Assembly: GCA_015178975.1 (NCBI GenBank)
Contig: WHVD01000288.1
Span: 1-64,000, forward strand
Direction of reading: 5' to 3'
DNA length: 64,000 nt
Source: Hysterangium stoloniferum
Lineage: Eukaryota; Basidiomycota; Agaricomycetes; Hysterangiales; Hysterangiaceae
Positions 22,432-33,960 of this stretch are shown here, in pieces. A program made the position numbers and the translations under genes. Within the stretch, counting starts at the first letter, position 1, and each line of letters starts with the position of its first letter. The notes beneath the pieces were generated by a model. The model saw only the letters and a program-made list of their open reading frames with translations. It ran no database searches and was not told the origin of the DNA.

Positions 22432-23372
22432 ATGTCAGGTCCGAGTGGACCCCCAAATGCTCAAGAACGTCGATGTCTTCTCAAAGAGAAGAGGAAAGCA
22501 TGTGAGGAGGAAGAGCATAAGGAGGAGGAGCTGGAGGCAATAGAGGTAGAGGAGAAGAAGTTGGCAGTGGAAGAGGCTGCACGCAAGCATTGGGATGCTG
22601 TGCTTGCAAAGAAAAAGCAGCGGGAGGCTGATCAGGTGCAAGAAGAGGAGGTGAAGAAGAAGCGGGAGGGTAAGGTAAGTCAGGGTTTCTTGTGTTTGTA
22701 GCTTTTGCTGACACTCTTTACAGCACAAAGTGGTGACTCCATCAGATTCCGATGATGAAGAGGACAAGGAGGATGAGGAGGATGTGCTGGGGCCTTTGAG
22801 CCCCAAGGTAGGTTCAGATTCCCAATTTTTTAGTTTTCTGATTTTTTTTGTTTTCAATTATAGAAACAAAACAGGCCCCCAAGGCAGGGCCCGAAAATAA
22901 CCCGAAGTACAACTGGTGCACCAAACGGGATTGGACTTGCCATCTACAGGCAAGTGGTCGGGGCCGCACCTGTCAAGAGTGTGCCAACCAAAAACTTAGC
23001 TGCATCTTCCTGGATACCGACAGGAATGGGTCCTACCAAGAGTGGCAGGCTGATGCCCTAGAAGAGCAAAATCAGCTCATGCACACTTTTTTCTCAAAGA
23101 CGACTCAGTTCCAGTTTGAGACACTGTGACAACAAGGGTTGATGACTGAACATCTGTGACTATTGGGCATGGGACTGGAAAAACAAACCAGCACCATAGA
23201 GTCCCTTGGGGAGCAACTTGAATAGTATTTAGAAGTGTTGAGTTCCGATGAAGTTGGGCCTGGAGTTGGGGTATCGGGGAAAGTCGGTGAGGAGGTGTCA
23301 GTGGCCGTCAGTGAGGGGGAAGGCTCAGAGGCCAGGGAAGAAGGAGAAGTCATAGAGGACACCTTTAGATAG
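22432..23372 (+). pseudogene. coiled-coil and zinc-cluster protein, three stop codons
   Basis: The exons are 22432-22674, 22724-22807 and from 22875; both introns are GT-AG and keep phase 0. The protein begins MSGPSGPPNAQERRC and has a Glu/Lys-rich coiled coil (about residues 15-80). An acidic segment (DSDDEEDKEDEEDV) follows, then a cysteine cluster WCTKRDWTCHLQ...GRTCQECANQKLSC and a second helical part. The frame has TGA at 23127, a second TGA about 30 nt later and TAG near 23224, then stays open to TAG at 23370. All three fit C-to-T changes of CGA or CAG. Similar coiled-coil/cysteine ORFs are common beside transposons in basidiomycetes. It is likely part of a mobile element, in antisense to the gypsy relic downstream. 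Confidence 0.65.
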
Positions 23373-23519
23373 TAAAAATATAATGGTTTTAAAACAAACA
23401 AACAAAGCGTGAAAACATAAGGCATAGTCAGAAAAGAGTTGGATACTGCATGAAAACTATAGAGAATCTAAGGGATTGGGTTTATTTGGATATACCTGAT
23501 GAAAACCTAAGACGATTTC

Positions 23520-25888
23520 TGACGCATTGCCGAGCTCTGTAGCTAGGATCCATGAGGTTTCTTCATCTGTACCTTCATAGCCAGCCCATTTAACCAAATA
23601 AAGTAACTTGCATGAGCATCAGTGATTGTCAATTTTGGAGTCTAGGATTTCTAATATCTCGAATTCGGGTTCTCCGTCAATAATCACGGGTGGTGGTGGT
23701 GGTTGTATGCGATCCGGTATATTGTTAACAACACATGGTTCTAACATAGATACGTGAAATACTGGGTGCACTGCACACATGTTGTCAGGAAGCTGAAGTG
23801 TCCATGAAAGTGTGCCGGCTTGTGCTATAACTTCAAAAGGACCTAAATATTTTTCAGAGAGCTTCTTAGAGGGTCTAGTAGTTCGGAAAAACTCGGCTTT
23901 AATGAATACTTGGTCTCTGATCTTTAAGTCAGGAGGTGGAAGTCAATTCTTATCCATGGACCATTGGTATCATTCTTGGGCCATTGTGATAGTTTTTCGA
24001 AGTTCTTGATGTAGCTTGTCAAGGTTTGTAACGAAGTCTTGAGTGTGGGTGGATGTGAGATCATGTTCCAGGTGGATTGCGATATTGGGGTTGTAGCCTT
24101 TGTTTGTGAAGAAAGGTGAAATGCCAGTAGTGGCATTCGTTGCATTGTTATATGTGAATTTGGTTAGTGGTAGTAGTGATTTCCAATTATCTTGTTGATA
24201 GTTACAATAGACACAAATGTACTGTTCCAAAGTTTGATTCATGCGTCCGGTTTGGCCGTCACCTTCCGGGTGATAGCCTGAAGTGAAGTGTAATTTCATG
24301 TCTAGTGCTTTTCTGAGTGACCTAAAGAAATGAGAGACAAACTCAGATCCGTGATCAGATGTGACATGCGATGGAATGGAGGATATCTGAAAACTATTAT
24401 GTAAGTATACCAAATTCTAATATACTCTAAAGGTCATTTAAACATCTGAGATGTGATTCAAACATAATTTGGTTTTTAAAACTTTCAAAAAGTTTTAAAC
24501 TCTCTCATACATTACAAACTAAAGAATCTTTCCAGACATGAGTAGACAATAATAATAAAAAGTAGTTTGAAACACTTAATACTTTTAAAAAATAGATACC
24601 TTTAGATAGTCCATTCCATGCATATGTATATCATTGGCACCTCTAAATATGTACATATGTATTACTTCGGAATAGATCTGTTAATCTGAACAGATTTCTA
24701 CTTGATTCAACATACCCAGAATATATAGGAGGTTTTACTTAATAAAGACAGCTGTGTTATGAAAAATTTCCAATAATATTTTACATAGTTTACATGGAAA
24801 TAACTACATTTCAACTTTTAAAAAACAAAGTACTAATAAAAGTATTAGTAGACATCTGTAAAAAAAAGGAAATTATATACAATGGAATTTGTTAAATAAC
24901 TATGGGTTGTATAAGATGTAATATAGAGAACTATTTCTGATGGTTGTTTTTTGATGATATAATTGTTTCAGAATAGATATCACTATTTAAAGATGGAGTT
25001 TTGTAAAAATAAGACTTTTATTAGTAAATATTTAAGATTATAGTAATTATAAACACCCTCCAATGCTGTGCCTGGAAAATACATGGGTGATGAATAATTT
25101 GGCTAACTGTACAGATGTTATTGTGTCATATGTTGGAATGAAAATACTTTGCTTTGTGAGCCTATCCACAACAACTAGGATTGCTGTATGACCTTCAGAT
25201 GCTGGTAGGTGCTCGATGAAATCCATAGAAATTGAGTTCCCGGGTTTTTCTGGTATCAGTAATTGTTTGAGTAGGCCATATGGTTTGTGTCACTGTGATT
25301 TAGCGCATAAACACGTTGTACAGGATTTGCAATAGTGCTTAACAAAATCTCGGATGCCGGGCCATGTATATTCTCTTCTAATGAGCAAAAGTGTTTTATT
25401 GAGGCCGAAATGTCCTGAGATCGGGTGGTCGTGTTTATGTTGTAGGATTTGAGCCAAAGGGTGTTGGAATCTGGTACATAGATGTGGTTGTCAAATCTAA
25501 TGAAACCCTGTGAGTCTAGTGACCATCGGGGTTGATTGGGGTCAGACAGGTTATCAAGGTGTGCTTTGGTGACTGGGTCTAATGGAATTGCTGATAGTAC
25601 ATCTTGATGTAACTTTCAGTATCCATAAGGATAACACTTCACAAGACTGGATGAATGAGGTAAGTGGCTCGGATAGATGCGGACAGTTGTTCTGATGAAA
25701 ACATAGGCTTAAAGTTATGTGGATTAACTGTGGCGTAGTCGCTACTCCCCTCTTTAGGATAGACGTCCCATCATCTAGTCATAGCGTTGGGTTTTCCACC
25801 AAGGTGGCTGGGATGGAAGCGGATTACCATATTGAAAGTGGAAAGGTATTCAGACCATCGGGCTTGCCGATGGGTGAGCAGTTTTGTG
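23520..25888 (-). pseudogene. second Ty3/gypsy pol relic (RNase H end to chromodomain)
   Basis: Read on the minus strand from 25888: the end of RNase H ([17 protein letters not shown], then [11 protein letters not shown]), a linker (DYATVNPHNFKPMFSSEQL), the integrase zinc region (HDHPISGHFGLNKTLLLIRR...CKSCTTC), the integrase core (SISMDFIEHLPAS, VTSDHGSEFVSHFFRSLR, SGYHPEGDGQTGRMNQTLEQ) and a chromodomain (LLYLVKWAGYEGTDEETSWI, about 23548-23610). The core is split by the insertion at 24378-25061. Gag, RT and both LTRs are missing. The break at 25888 joins directly to a duplicated leader piece of the secreted family. Confidence 0.88.
24378..25061. mobile_element. A+T-rich insertion inside the integrase
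   Basis: The integrase frame stops after HVFSRH on one side and resumes at IPSHVTSDHG on the other. The insert is about 684 bp, very A+T-rich and non-coding. Its ends read GGAGGATATCT and, inverted, GGAGGGTGTTT: 8 of 11 positions match and the other three are transitions. The flanks share AAT (24375-24377 and 25062-25064), or AATG if the first G is counted as flank. It is probably a non-autonomous DNA element; the superfamily cannot be assigned. Confidence 0.6.
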
Positions 25889-26660
25889 TTGGAAGACAGT
25901 ATATGCTGTAGGGGTAGGAATGGAGTATGGTCAATTTCGAAGGAGAATGGTCCAGTTAATGGAAAACAGTCTAGTTCGATGGAGAATGGTTGAGTTCAAC
26001 GGCGAATGGTCGAGTTCAACAGGTGGAAGCAAATACTTATACCAATAGTGAGATCAATTTGTTCCCGGTCTTCATACTTTCCTTACATAAGTGGAGTACG
26101 GAGGTGGTTATCGATGGTTACCTCCGGAGTTGTGTTTAAAACTCAAAATGTGCGTGCTAGATCCTGCATGGGCAGGCATGCCCCTTGATTCAAGCGAAGT
26201 GTATGAATCGCACTTATGTATCTTCTATTTCTTACGGGGAATCCAACATAGTGCGAGAAGTAATAGCGTGGCAACCAGAATGTAACGGCGAGTGAAAATG
26301 CGAAGACAAGTGGAAAACGCGGTGATAGTGAAAAAAAACGCGATGGTGGTGAAACACGGCGACGTCGGTGGAAAGATGTGGCAGCTGTATGTGACATTAA
26401 TGGGGGAGCATTGCAAGCGAAATGAATCGTCTTGCTGCGGGGAAGTGCAAGACCATTCAGCAGGCTGCGGCAAAATAGCTTATGCATTCTAGTTATCGGA
26501 GCTCAGGGGCTACACCTCCACCGAATGGTTTCAATTCTTCCTCAGCATCGCCACATGTGATGTGAATCGATGCCAAACCCTAAATTCAACACGTTTAAAA
26601 AAAGAAGCCAAGAAAAAAAAAAGACGCTTATCGTTGATCATCCTATTCTGGTGGCATGTC
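25889..26660. repeat. segmental copy of the copy-A upstream region plus R1
   Basis: From GTGTTGGAAGACAGT (25890) the order leader piece, ~20-bp tandem array, GTGGAAGCAAATA, GTGTATGAA...CTTCTATTTCTTA, GGTGGTGAAACA and GCAAGACCATTCAGCAGGC repeats the order at 11447-12260. The two blocks are diverged duplicates. No part of the coding exons is present here. Confidence 0.75.
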
Positions 26661-26689
26661 ATACATCCTGCCGCGCCAAGGTGCATGAC

Positions 26690-27031
26690 ACACTTTGGAA
26701 CGCCCGGACTCCCGTGCCCTGACTTACGAAGATGGACTTTGCACCCATACTCCTCCACTTGTCTAATCTTCCTTCACAAACTCCCGAAGTTAGCGTAGCA
26801 GTTAACTTGGTGATCCAGGTGATAAGTGGGCTACGTGTTGCGCAATACATTTCAGCGGTGATGGCAATTACCAACATCGCGGGAAGACGATGAACAGCAA
26901 TGCTGTTAAGCTTGGCTTTCTCTCTCATGCAGCTGCAACCCATCTTGTTGCCATATCAGAATATTCACATAACCAATGGAATCATCCTCCTGATGGGTTT
27001 GGGTGGCGTTCGTGCGGTGAGCATTCTCAAA
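26690..27031 (-). repeat. repeat R1 end, left arm of a 4.5-kb inverted pair
   Basis: Its reverse complement matches 31574-31950 over about 340 bp, from CGTAAGTCAG...CACGGGAGTC to GGTGGCGTTCGTG and GTGAGCATTCTCAA. A minus-strand ORF begins MGCSCMREKAKLNS and ends beyond VSQGTGVRAF; the other copy has MSCSCMNKKAKLRN, then a frameshift. No family was recognised for this short ORF. Confidence 0.75.
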
Positions 27032-27341
27032 GAATTCCGTCATCCTGGGTGAGGCCATGCAACATTGGAACATGACAAAAAAATGCACTAAATATGTACT
27101 TGTCAAGAAATGGATTTATAAAACTGACTGTTGTGGATTAAAACAGGTAATCTTTGAATTTGGCAGTTAGAACGTCCTTCAAACAGGCTATTCTGGCTGC
27201 TCTAGTGTACAGTGGAGTGAATTCGGGATGCATAAAAACCTGGGAAGCTAGAGTGAATAGAACGCTCCAGAATTCATTATGGGAGCGGATTGGTTCATGC
27301 CTTTGAGATGAACGGATATGACCTGTGCACTTTCACCCTAA

Positions 27342-27843
27342 TCAATCGTTTTTATGTAAATCTCCTAGTATGTCGTCGGGATCACATATGGACATGATAA
27401 TTTTCTCCTGGTCACCCACCAAACCCGGCGACCACTTTTGTACCCATTGAAAGGTCGAGGGCATGGTTAAGAAATCCAAGATTTTCCCTGCTAGGGGCAG
27501 CCCGTGACTAGTCAGAAGTCGAACAACATCAGTCGAAAGGTTCTGCTGGTAATGAGGATGACATGGTCGGATCCAATGCTTGGCTCTGACTTGGAAGCCG
27601 ACTAGTGAGATGTCACATGATGATGTTATTTGGAGGAAGAACCCGACCCAAAGGGAAATCACCACTGAACTGAAAACTGACACAAGATAACCCTGACATC
27701 CGCCATCGGCAGAGAACAAGCAATATTTGGAGCTCGATTATCTTTCCTGATGAAGGGGCGGGGAGTCTTTGAAACGGTATACTCCTACATACCCTACGTG
27801 AATGGGATTTATGGGTGCTCAAAGCAAAGTTCAATTCGAGCAC
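27342..27843 (-). CDS. hypothetical overlapping ORFs, unassigned
   Basis: Two overlapping minus-strand frames (125 and 76 codons) lie inside the inverted repeats, downstream of the kinase-like gene. One reads VGFQVRAKHWIRPCHPH and WVQKWSPGLVGDQEK. A spliced gene is possible, but no family or convincing splice chain was found. Confidence 0.2.
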
Positions 27844-28595
27844 CTTATATCCATTCCTTCTATCATGTCATTTGATGCTCCGGGACACTCAACTCTATAC
27901 AACTTGGACTGTGCATATGTGGGCTTTATCTGGTTACCTCTATTTTCAGTATTGCCAACTGCGATACGCACGCGAATCCTGTTTCGACCGAGACAAGATA
28001 TAATATACCCCGTGCGATTCAAACATTGTCCACGGTGGCAGAGTTTTTTAAAATAATACGAGATAAATTATTGTCGTAGCAATTACTGCCTCTGCTTCTT
28101 CCCATCGAGATGTAATCCCAACACGCGTCAATTTAGAAGATACGTTTAGATTAATAATACAGTGACAAAGCTTTTGGAATGGTTTGTTGTGAGCTTATGA
28201 CAACCAGACCCTTGTACATTCCTAAATGGGCTAAAGATCGACTTGTACACATGTACAAAATTTGTATGCCTTCTTATCTCCAGAGTATGATTTTCTCTGT
28301 ACTGGGAACAAACGGCATAAATACCAACAGTTTTTTCTAATCTGCGCAAGATTAGATGGATAATTTCTATTGGTCGGTCATTAACAGTGATCTGGGGGAC
28401 TGGGTGTAGCCTTGTTGACCAGAAGCTCGGGCTTACTCTCCAGTGCTACAATTTTCAAACAAATACAAACCTTTCAACCCTCAAACATCGATAGATCTTT
28501 TCGGTCTCATCAACTCCGTTGTGGTCCTTGTGAGGGTCAACGCCATGTGCCTGATATATGCTTACAGTTCTAAAACCTTTCAAAAGCATTCAAAT

Positions 28596-28961
28596 TCATA
28601 ATCCATTTCTTGATTCTCTCTGACCATGGGCCATATAGTGAAACAAGGTCAGAGTTGTCGATGCAGAATGAAGTTGTGGGGGAGGGGGGCTGTCCCCCTG
28701 ACAAGCCGGCGTAGTCATGGTTCTTAGGCTTTTCCTCAATAGGTGGTCAATAACGCTCACGAAAAACTTAATATTCATTGCCTCTGATAGGCGACAGACG
28801 TGTGTCCAGATCCATCGAATTCCTTTCAGTTTGTGATCTAAGTTTTTGGGCCGGAATATATCTGCTGGAACATAAGATGCTCTTCGTCCTTTGAATGGGC
28901 TTGTTCTTTCATGTTGTAATTCCCGGGCCTGGTTATAGTGATTGGGGCGGTGTTGTGTCAT
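28596..28961 (-). CDS. hypothetical ORF, 121 codons
   Basis: The ORF begins MTQHRPNHYNQAREL and is basic, with no recognised family. It lies just downstream of the stop of the kinase-like gene on the same strand, so it may be its 3' untranslated region or a separate small gene. Confidence 0.25.
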   Translation of the reverse strand: MTQHRPNHYNQARELQHERTSPFKGRRASYVPADIFRPKNLDHKLKGIRWIWTHVCRLSEAMNIKFFVSVIDHLLRKSLRTMTTPACQGDSPPPPQLHSASTTLTLFHYMAHGQRESRNGL

Positions 28962-29064
28962 TTTGTGGATGTTCCAATGAACCTACGGGGAGCTGATAAT
29001 ACTCAATCAAGTAGCTAGTAAGATCTCAGGGTCAGTTCTGAATGGAAGGGCTATAGATAAATAC

Positions 29065-31460
29065 TCACTCTTGACAGTAGTTAACCAAAGAGAATCCTTC
29101 AGACGTCTCCGTGCAACAGGGCCGAGGTGACTCCTGGATCCAGTCTGGTTCGGAAGAGAAAGATGCTCGGCATATTTTGGTAACCACAGGTTCTCCTGAA
29201 CCTTTTATTTTGTACTCCTCAATGGTCTCAAACAAATATACTGTAGGTGGTGAGCGTTTTTGGCTGGCAACAGAGGGTGCCTCCGACATGCAAGACTCGT
29301 CCCGGAATGGTTCCACGAGGCTGTTTGGCATCGCCTTGAGAAATAATAAGTACAAAATGACAAAAATGGTACGTACTCGTCGTCAAGATACAATGCAAAT
29401 GAACATTCCACATTTGCCAACGTTACTTCATGACAGACAAGTTATATCAATACGACGACTTATAAACATCAAGGAGGATGTACCTAGTTGTAAGTCATAG
29501 GGAGATATTGATAGATTATGATCGTTGATAAATTGCATGACATATCGTGAGTAGAACTTCCATATTTCCCTTGGGCTAATCCAAACATAACAATTCATCC
29601 AGTTCATGGCTGACGTCACAGGAGGATCTATGTAGGTGTACCTAATATGCCATCGGGGTCAGGCGTGAAGTGTATAGCTAAGATACTACAACGTACTTCT
29701 TATACACCGGTTGACCTTCAAAAGCGACTACCTCTGGTTCAGCAGGAGGCAGATTATTCCAGGCCTTGAATTCACAAAAGGGCGCGTCTGCGGGTCGAGA
29801 CTTATAGGGAAACACCGAGTGAGGAGCTCGAGGAAGCTCTTGCAGAAAACTATGGATATTTCCCAGAACTTGGAATGTACCTACTTCCCCAGAAGATGAC
29901 TTTGGCATGTATCCTATGTCACCCAGAGCAATGGGAGCATCACTTTGGACAAGTGCCCTACAAGGTTCCAACCACTGATAGGCAAATAATGAAATGCCAA
30001 CTTGTTCAATCGACATATGGCGATCATTATCAACGATCTCTTCTATGCTGGTAGTAGTATCTGACATCCAAAAAAGGGATCCGGCGAAGAATCCGCATAC
30101 AATGTCGATGCCCGGCTGAGGTTCACTAGGGTTCTGGTCAGCTTTGGATGCTTTGTTCGTGCTCTAGACCTACAAATCAGTTACGATGTCAATCTGACTG
30201 TATCCAATCTCAGGATCCAGCTACAATGAGGTGGTCAGCATCCAATGCCCATATATAATGAAAATAGTAGACACCGCATCTGGTACTCCTTCGGTTAATT
30301 CCCCGCTGTATATAAGTGACCACTGTAATTTGCCACCTCGCATACGCACGTGGACTAGAGATGACGAGAACTAATCGAAGTTAGGGGTAGTATGGAATTT
30401 TGGTAATAAGATTACCGGAGGAAGGGCACAGCAAATTCCTCGTTGGACTTGGAAATCGATCAGTTCCTACCCGTAAACACAGTTCATATATGGAAGTAAT
30501 AGAACACGAATTTAATGAACCTTAAAAGAATCCTTCTAATGAAAGATGCCGCCATCAGTCAAGAATATCATGGCTTCTGTAATCTTACCATGCGATATAT
30601 GCCTTCTATCGTCTCCATCGGGTAATATTTCAGGGTTCTAGTGAGCCAATCCTGAAAACGTTCCATATTTTCCTGTGGGCATTTATAGACATGAAAAGGA
30701 ATGGTTTCCGTGTAAGAGCTGCAACCAATCAATTGAAGATTAGTGTGATTCCTGAGAAACAAAGATTAGTAATAGACGGATATAGAAACGATTTTAGTTA
30801 CCATGATGCCTTACTATAAGCGAGCATCTTGCGAAACTGCCAGTGTTCCCATCAGGCACTGGGTAGGGTCAGGTACGGCTGACTCACAGCCTTTTGCGCT
30901 CTCTCAGGACTTTGGTTCTTACCGTGTCCCTCATAGACTTTGACTATCACAGCTTCGCCACTTGTGCATTGTGCTTCAAAGACCCTGATGGATACACCTA
31001 GATAATCAGGTGCTCTGTCAGGAACAGGGGAATGATCTGGGCAAATGATCCGGGCAAGCCGTATGTCTGATCGTGTAAAAAGTGAAAGCTAAATGTTGAA
31101 GTTATGTATATTTAGTCTTGGAAGGCGTACTATATTATATATTCGGTCACGTACGTCAGTTCCAGCTAAGTCATCTGTCATAACGTCTCTTCCCGGCCAG
31201 GCAAGTGATGAGTTGGATTTCATCAAGAAACGCATATCTGCAAGGAAATTGGTGGCCTCCGAGTTTCTCGACGTCACTGTGGCGAGGAGGTCGTTCACAA
31301 CCAATGATGCATTGAGTCCAATTGCCACCTTCAAACGAAATTTTAGTCAGCATTCGTATGGAGCATAATGACAAAATATTACTGAAGTTGAATATTCGAT
31401 ATTTCTCAACTGTTCGCTGAGATTGTCGATCTCTCGCTTACGAATACGACGAAAGATCAT
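29065..31460 (-). CDS. kinase-like protein, 11 exons
   Basis: The proposed exons are 31460-31383, 31328-31155, 31088-30888, 30836-30802, 30751-30589, 30466-30416, 30370-30275, 30163-29697, 29641-29484, 29425-29373 and 29334-29065, giving 581 residues. Ten GT-AG introns join without any stop. The first ATG in the frame opens MIFRRIRKREIDNL. A helical N-terminus is followed by a kinase-like N-lobe: YLGVSIRVFEAQ, then AVIVKVYEG with the likely ATP-site lysine, then HTNLQLIG. Clear HRD or DFG motifs were not found, so it may be a pseudokinase. The C-terminal half (LPRAPHS, WISPREIW, SFALYLDDEY) resembles parts of uncharacterised basidiomycete proteins. It lies between inverted R1 copies. The seventh intron (about 110 nt) is the least certain. 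Confidence 0.62.
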
Positions 31461-31573
31461 CGTGACAACCGAGGAAGGGGCGTTAGACCCCTTCGCCACT
31501 TTTAACAGTCCATGCAAAAGGCTATATAAAATGCCAATACGTTGGTCACGACGTCTCAGGGGATAGTGGCATG

Positions 31574-32110
31574 CATTGAGAATGCTCACCCCACGAACGC
31601 CACCCCGTATGCCTTTAACCCATCAGGAGGATGATTCCATTGGGCATGTGAGTATTTTAATATGATAACAAGATGAGTTGCAGCTGTATGAACAAGAAAG
31701 CTAAGCTTCGCAACATTGCTTTTCGTCGTCTTCTCGTGATGTTAACAATTGGATTGCCGCTGAAATGTATTGCGCAACACGTTGTAGCCACTTACCACTA
31801 CTGTGTTTATCACCCGGATCATCAAGTTAACTGCTACGCTAACTTCCGGAGGTTGTGGAGGAAGATTAGGCAACTGGCGGAGTATGGGTGCAAAGTCCAT
31901 CTTCGTAAGTCAGGACACGGGAGTCTGGGGGTTCAGAGCAGAAGTAAGTCAGGCACCTTGGTTGGTTTTATGGTGCTGGCGAAATGTAGTATTTCATGCA
32001 ATTTGTAATAATAGAATGAACAACAATAAGCGTCTTTTAAACGTGTGGGTTTAGGGTTTGGCACCAATTCACATGTCGCGATGCCGAGGAGAATTGAAAC
32101 CATTAAGTGA
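31574..32110 (+). repeat. dispersed repeat R1, right arm of the inverted pair
   Basis: The segment 31574-31950 is the inverted match of 26690-27031, and 32050-32105 carries the block GGCACCAATTCACATGTCGC shared with 12300, 26560 and 50160. The ORF starting MSCSCMNKKAKLRN at 31673 shifts frame after about 40 codons relative to the left arm. Confidence 0.75.
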
Positions 32111-32139
32111 ATGTGAAGGTGTGTGGAAATGAAATCCTC

Positions 32140-32650
32140 TGTAAGCCTGGTGCCCCCGGCATACCAGCAGACCTTTAGTTACTTTGTGACGCGGACCGGT
32201 GAGTATTTGACGACCGGGTTTCAGCATGTATAGTTGGCATGTGGCAATACGAGAACTACCGCTTATACAAGAGACCGGAACTCTCCACGAATTAGATCGG
32301 GTGATTTAATATCACGATGCGTTGACGGGCCCACCTTGAATACCGACTAGTAAATAAGGATCTCGCGAAAGTAGTGTGTCTAGCCGTGTCTAGCCGAGCT
32401 AGCTAGCTCTCCTGCTCTAGTATAGACCACAATATAAAATAAAGGATCGTAAAAATTTTTGGAGCTGAGGCTTTTCCCGGTGTCTTGCATCATTTTTGTC
32501 TTTCAAATGTATAATTAGATTCGATTCGGAACATAATTTCAAATGGCAGCCCATGGCAAACGTGAAGCTAGTGTCAACAAAGCGCAATACAACCCTGCAT
32601 ACTCCCTAGCATTTCACCCTGAGTGGCTCCAGGCAAATGGGTAAAAGTTA
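32140..32650 (+). repeat. repeat shared with 52290-52790
   Basis: Both regions contain GGCATACC, a GACCGG or GCCGGG with ACTCTC and ACGAATTAGAT, GGGCCCACCTT, TCTTGCATCATTTTT, GATTCGATTCGGAACATAAT, TTCAAATGGCAG and TACTCCCTAGC in the same order. No gene is seen. In this copy it runs directly into secreted-family fragment E. Confidence 0.7.
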
Positions 32651-32652
32651 AC

Positions 32653-33319
32653 GGTACACATGCCCTGGTTCAATTCTTCCCATTAAGCCCGGCATCTCAA
32701 CACAACAACCCGTCACCAACACGCTTTGGCGTTCCCTCGGCGCTTATCTGCAAAAGCCCGGAATTCAAGGTCCTGTCGGAATGGTCATGCCTGATACGCC
32801 CGAGGAAGATGGTACGACGGGAACTCAAGAAGTCCCTAGTTCCGTGTCGAGGTCAGATTGGCAGCTTCGCTTTGAGAACGTCATCGCTATGGTAGCACCA
32901 ACCACGCTACATATTCCCACAGACAACTCAGAGATCTATTCTTCCCATCCGTACGGTGACCTCCAAACGTATCGGACCATCGCCAGTAAAGTGTGGTCTG
33001 TATACTCGGTCTATGTGCAAAATGGCAGAGTACGAGGATGGTTTGTTGGTTCCCTTGATAAACCAGCTCAAGTCGGGTGGAGGTTGAAGATGCTTCTTTG
33101 GGAGTTTGCAGAAGCAATTGGAGAGGTAGGTATAAGCACTTTGGGATGATTGAAATCATTTCAACTCACTTATATCATTATATTATATCCAATGTCGTCT
33201 TATCGGGCAGCTCGATGGAAGGTCAAAGATCAATTGAAAGCATAGAACATACTGGTCCATTCAAAGCGACGCAAAGTCTATCCCTGAAGGATCATCTACG
33301 ACAATTGTCTGCTGGTTGA
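32653..33319 (+). pseudogene. secreted-protein family, copy E (3' part, broken)
   Basis: It covers the second half of exon 4 and the last exon of the copy C type (VAPTTLHIPTDNSE, VRGWFVGSLDK, WRLKMLLWEFAEA). The 5' boundary is abrupt, at GTACACATGCCCTGG. Relative to copy C it has CAA changed to TAA in the SSHQA segment, a 2-nt deletion shortly after, and the last intron acceptor CTTATAG changed to CTTATCG (33199-33205). The final exon (33206-33319) stays open to TGA. About 170 bp of 3' flank is also shared with copy C. Confidence 0.85.
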
Positions 33320-33960
33320 TAATTGATTTAAGGATGCAAGGACAAGGAGTTGGATCAGAGATGACGTGATTGATTGTAATAATTTACAAGCGCTCATCGA
33401 GCGCTGAAAACCGATAGATAGGACGGAATTGTAACCTTAAACCTCTCTCAAATGAGTGCATAGCGTTCGAAGTATCACAAGTAACTTTTGATTTAGAACG
33501 CATCGAGCGCTATGAAAGTGCTGTGTTTGTGATGGACAGTGTGTTGAAATTTTGGCCGTTCGGTAATAATCTCAACATGATGACACTTGTGGTCCTAATA
33601 TATTTCGCGATAACAACTACATACAGTACTCGAGAGCTTAGTCGGAAATACCCTGTGGGTTGCTGTTGTTGGTGATATTCGACTGGGGAAGGGACGTGAA
33701 GACGGAAACCTCGGTCTTTAAGAGTAATATCATTTCTAAATAAGGATATGTGTAAGGCTGTCGGTATCAGCCTCACTCAGTCAACACGGACAGGACTAAG
33801 TTTTCTTTATTTTTACATATCAGTAGGATACAAGGTGAATGCAAGGTTCCCTAGGGAAGAGTGGGAAAAGGATTAATGGTCAAAGAGAAGATATCCTATC
33901 ACTATAGGATATGGGGTTTTTTATATAGAGTCAAGGTGAATGGGGTGGAAGAACAAGGAA

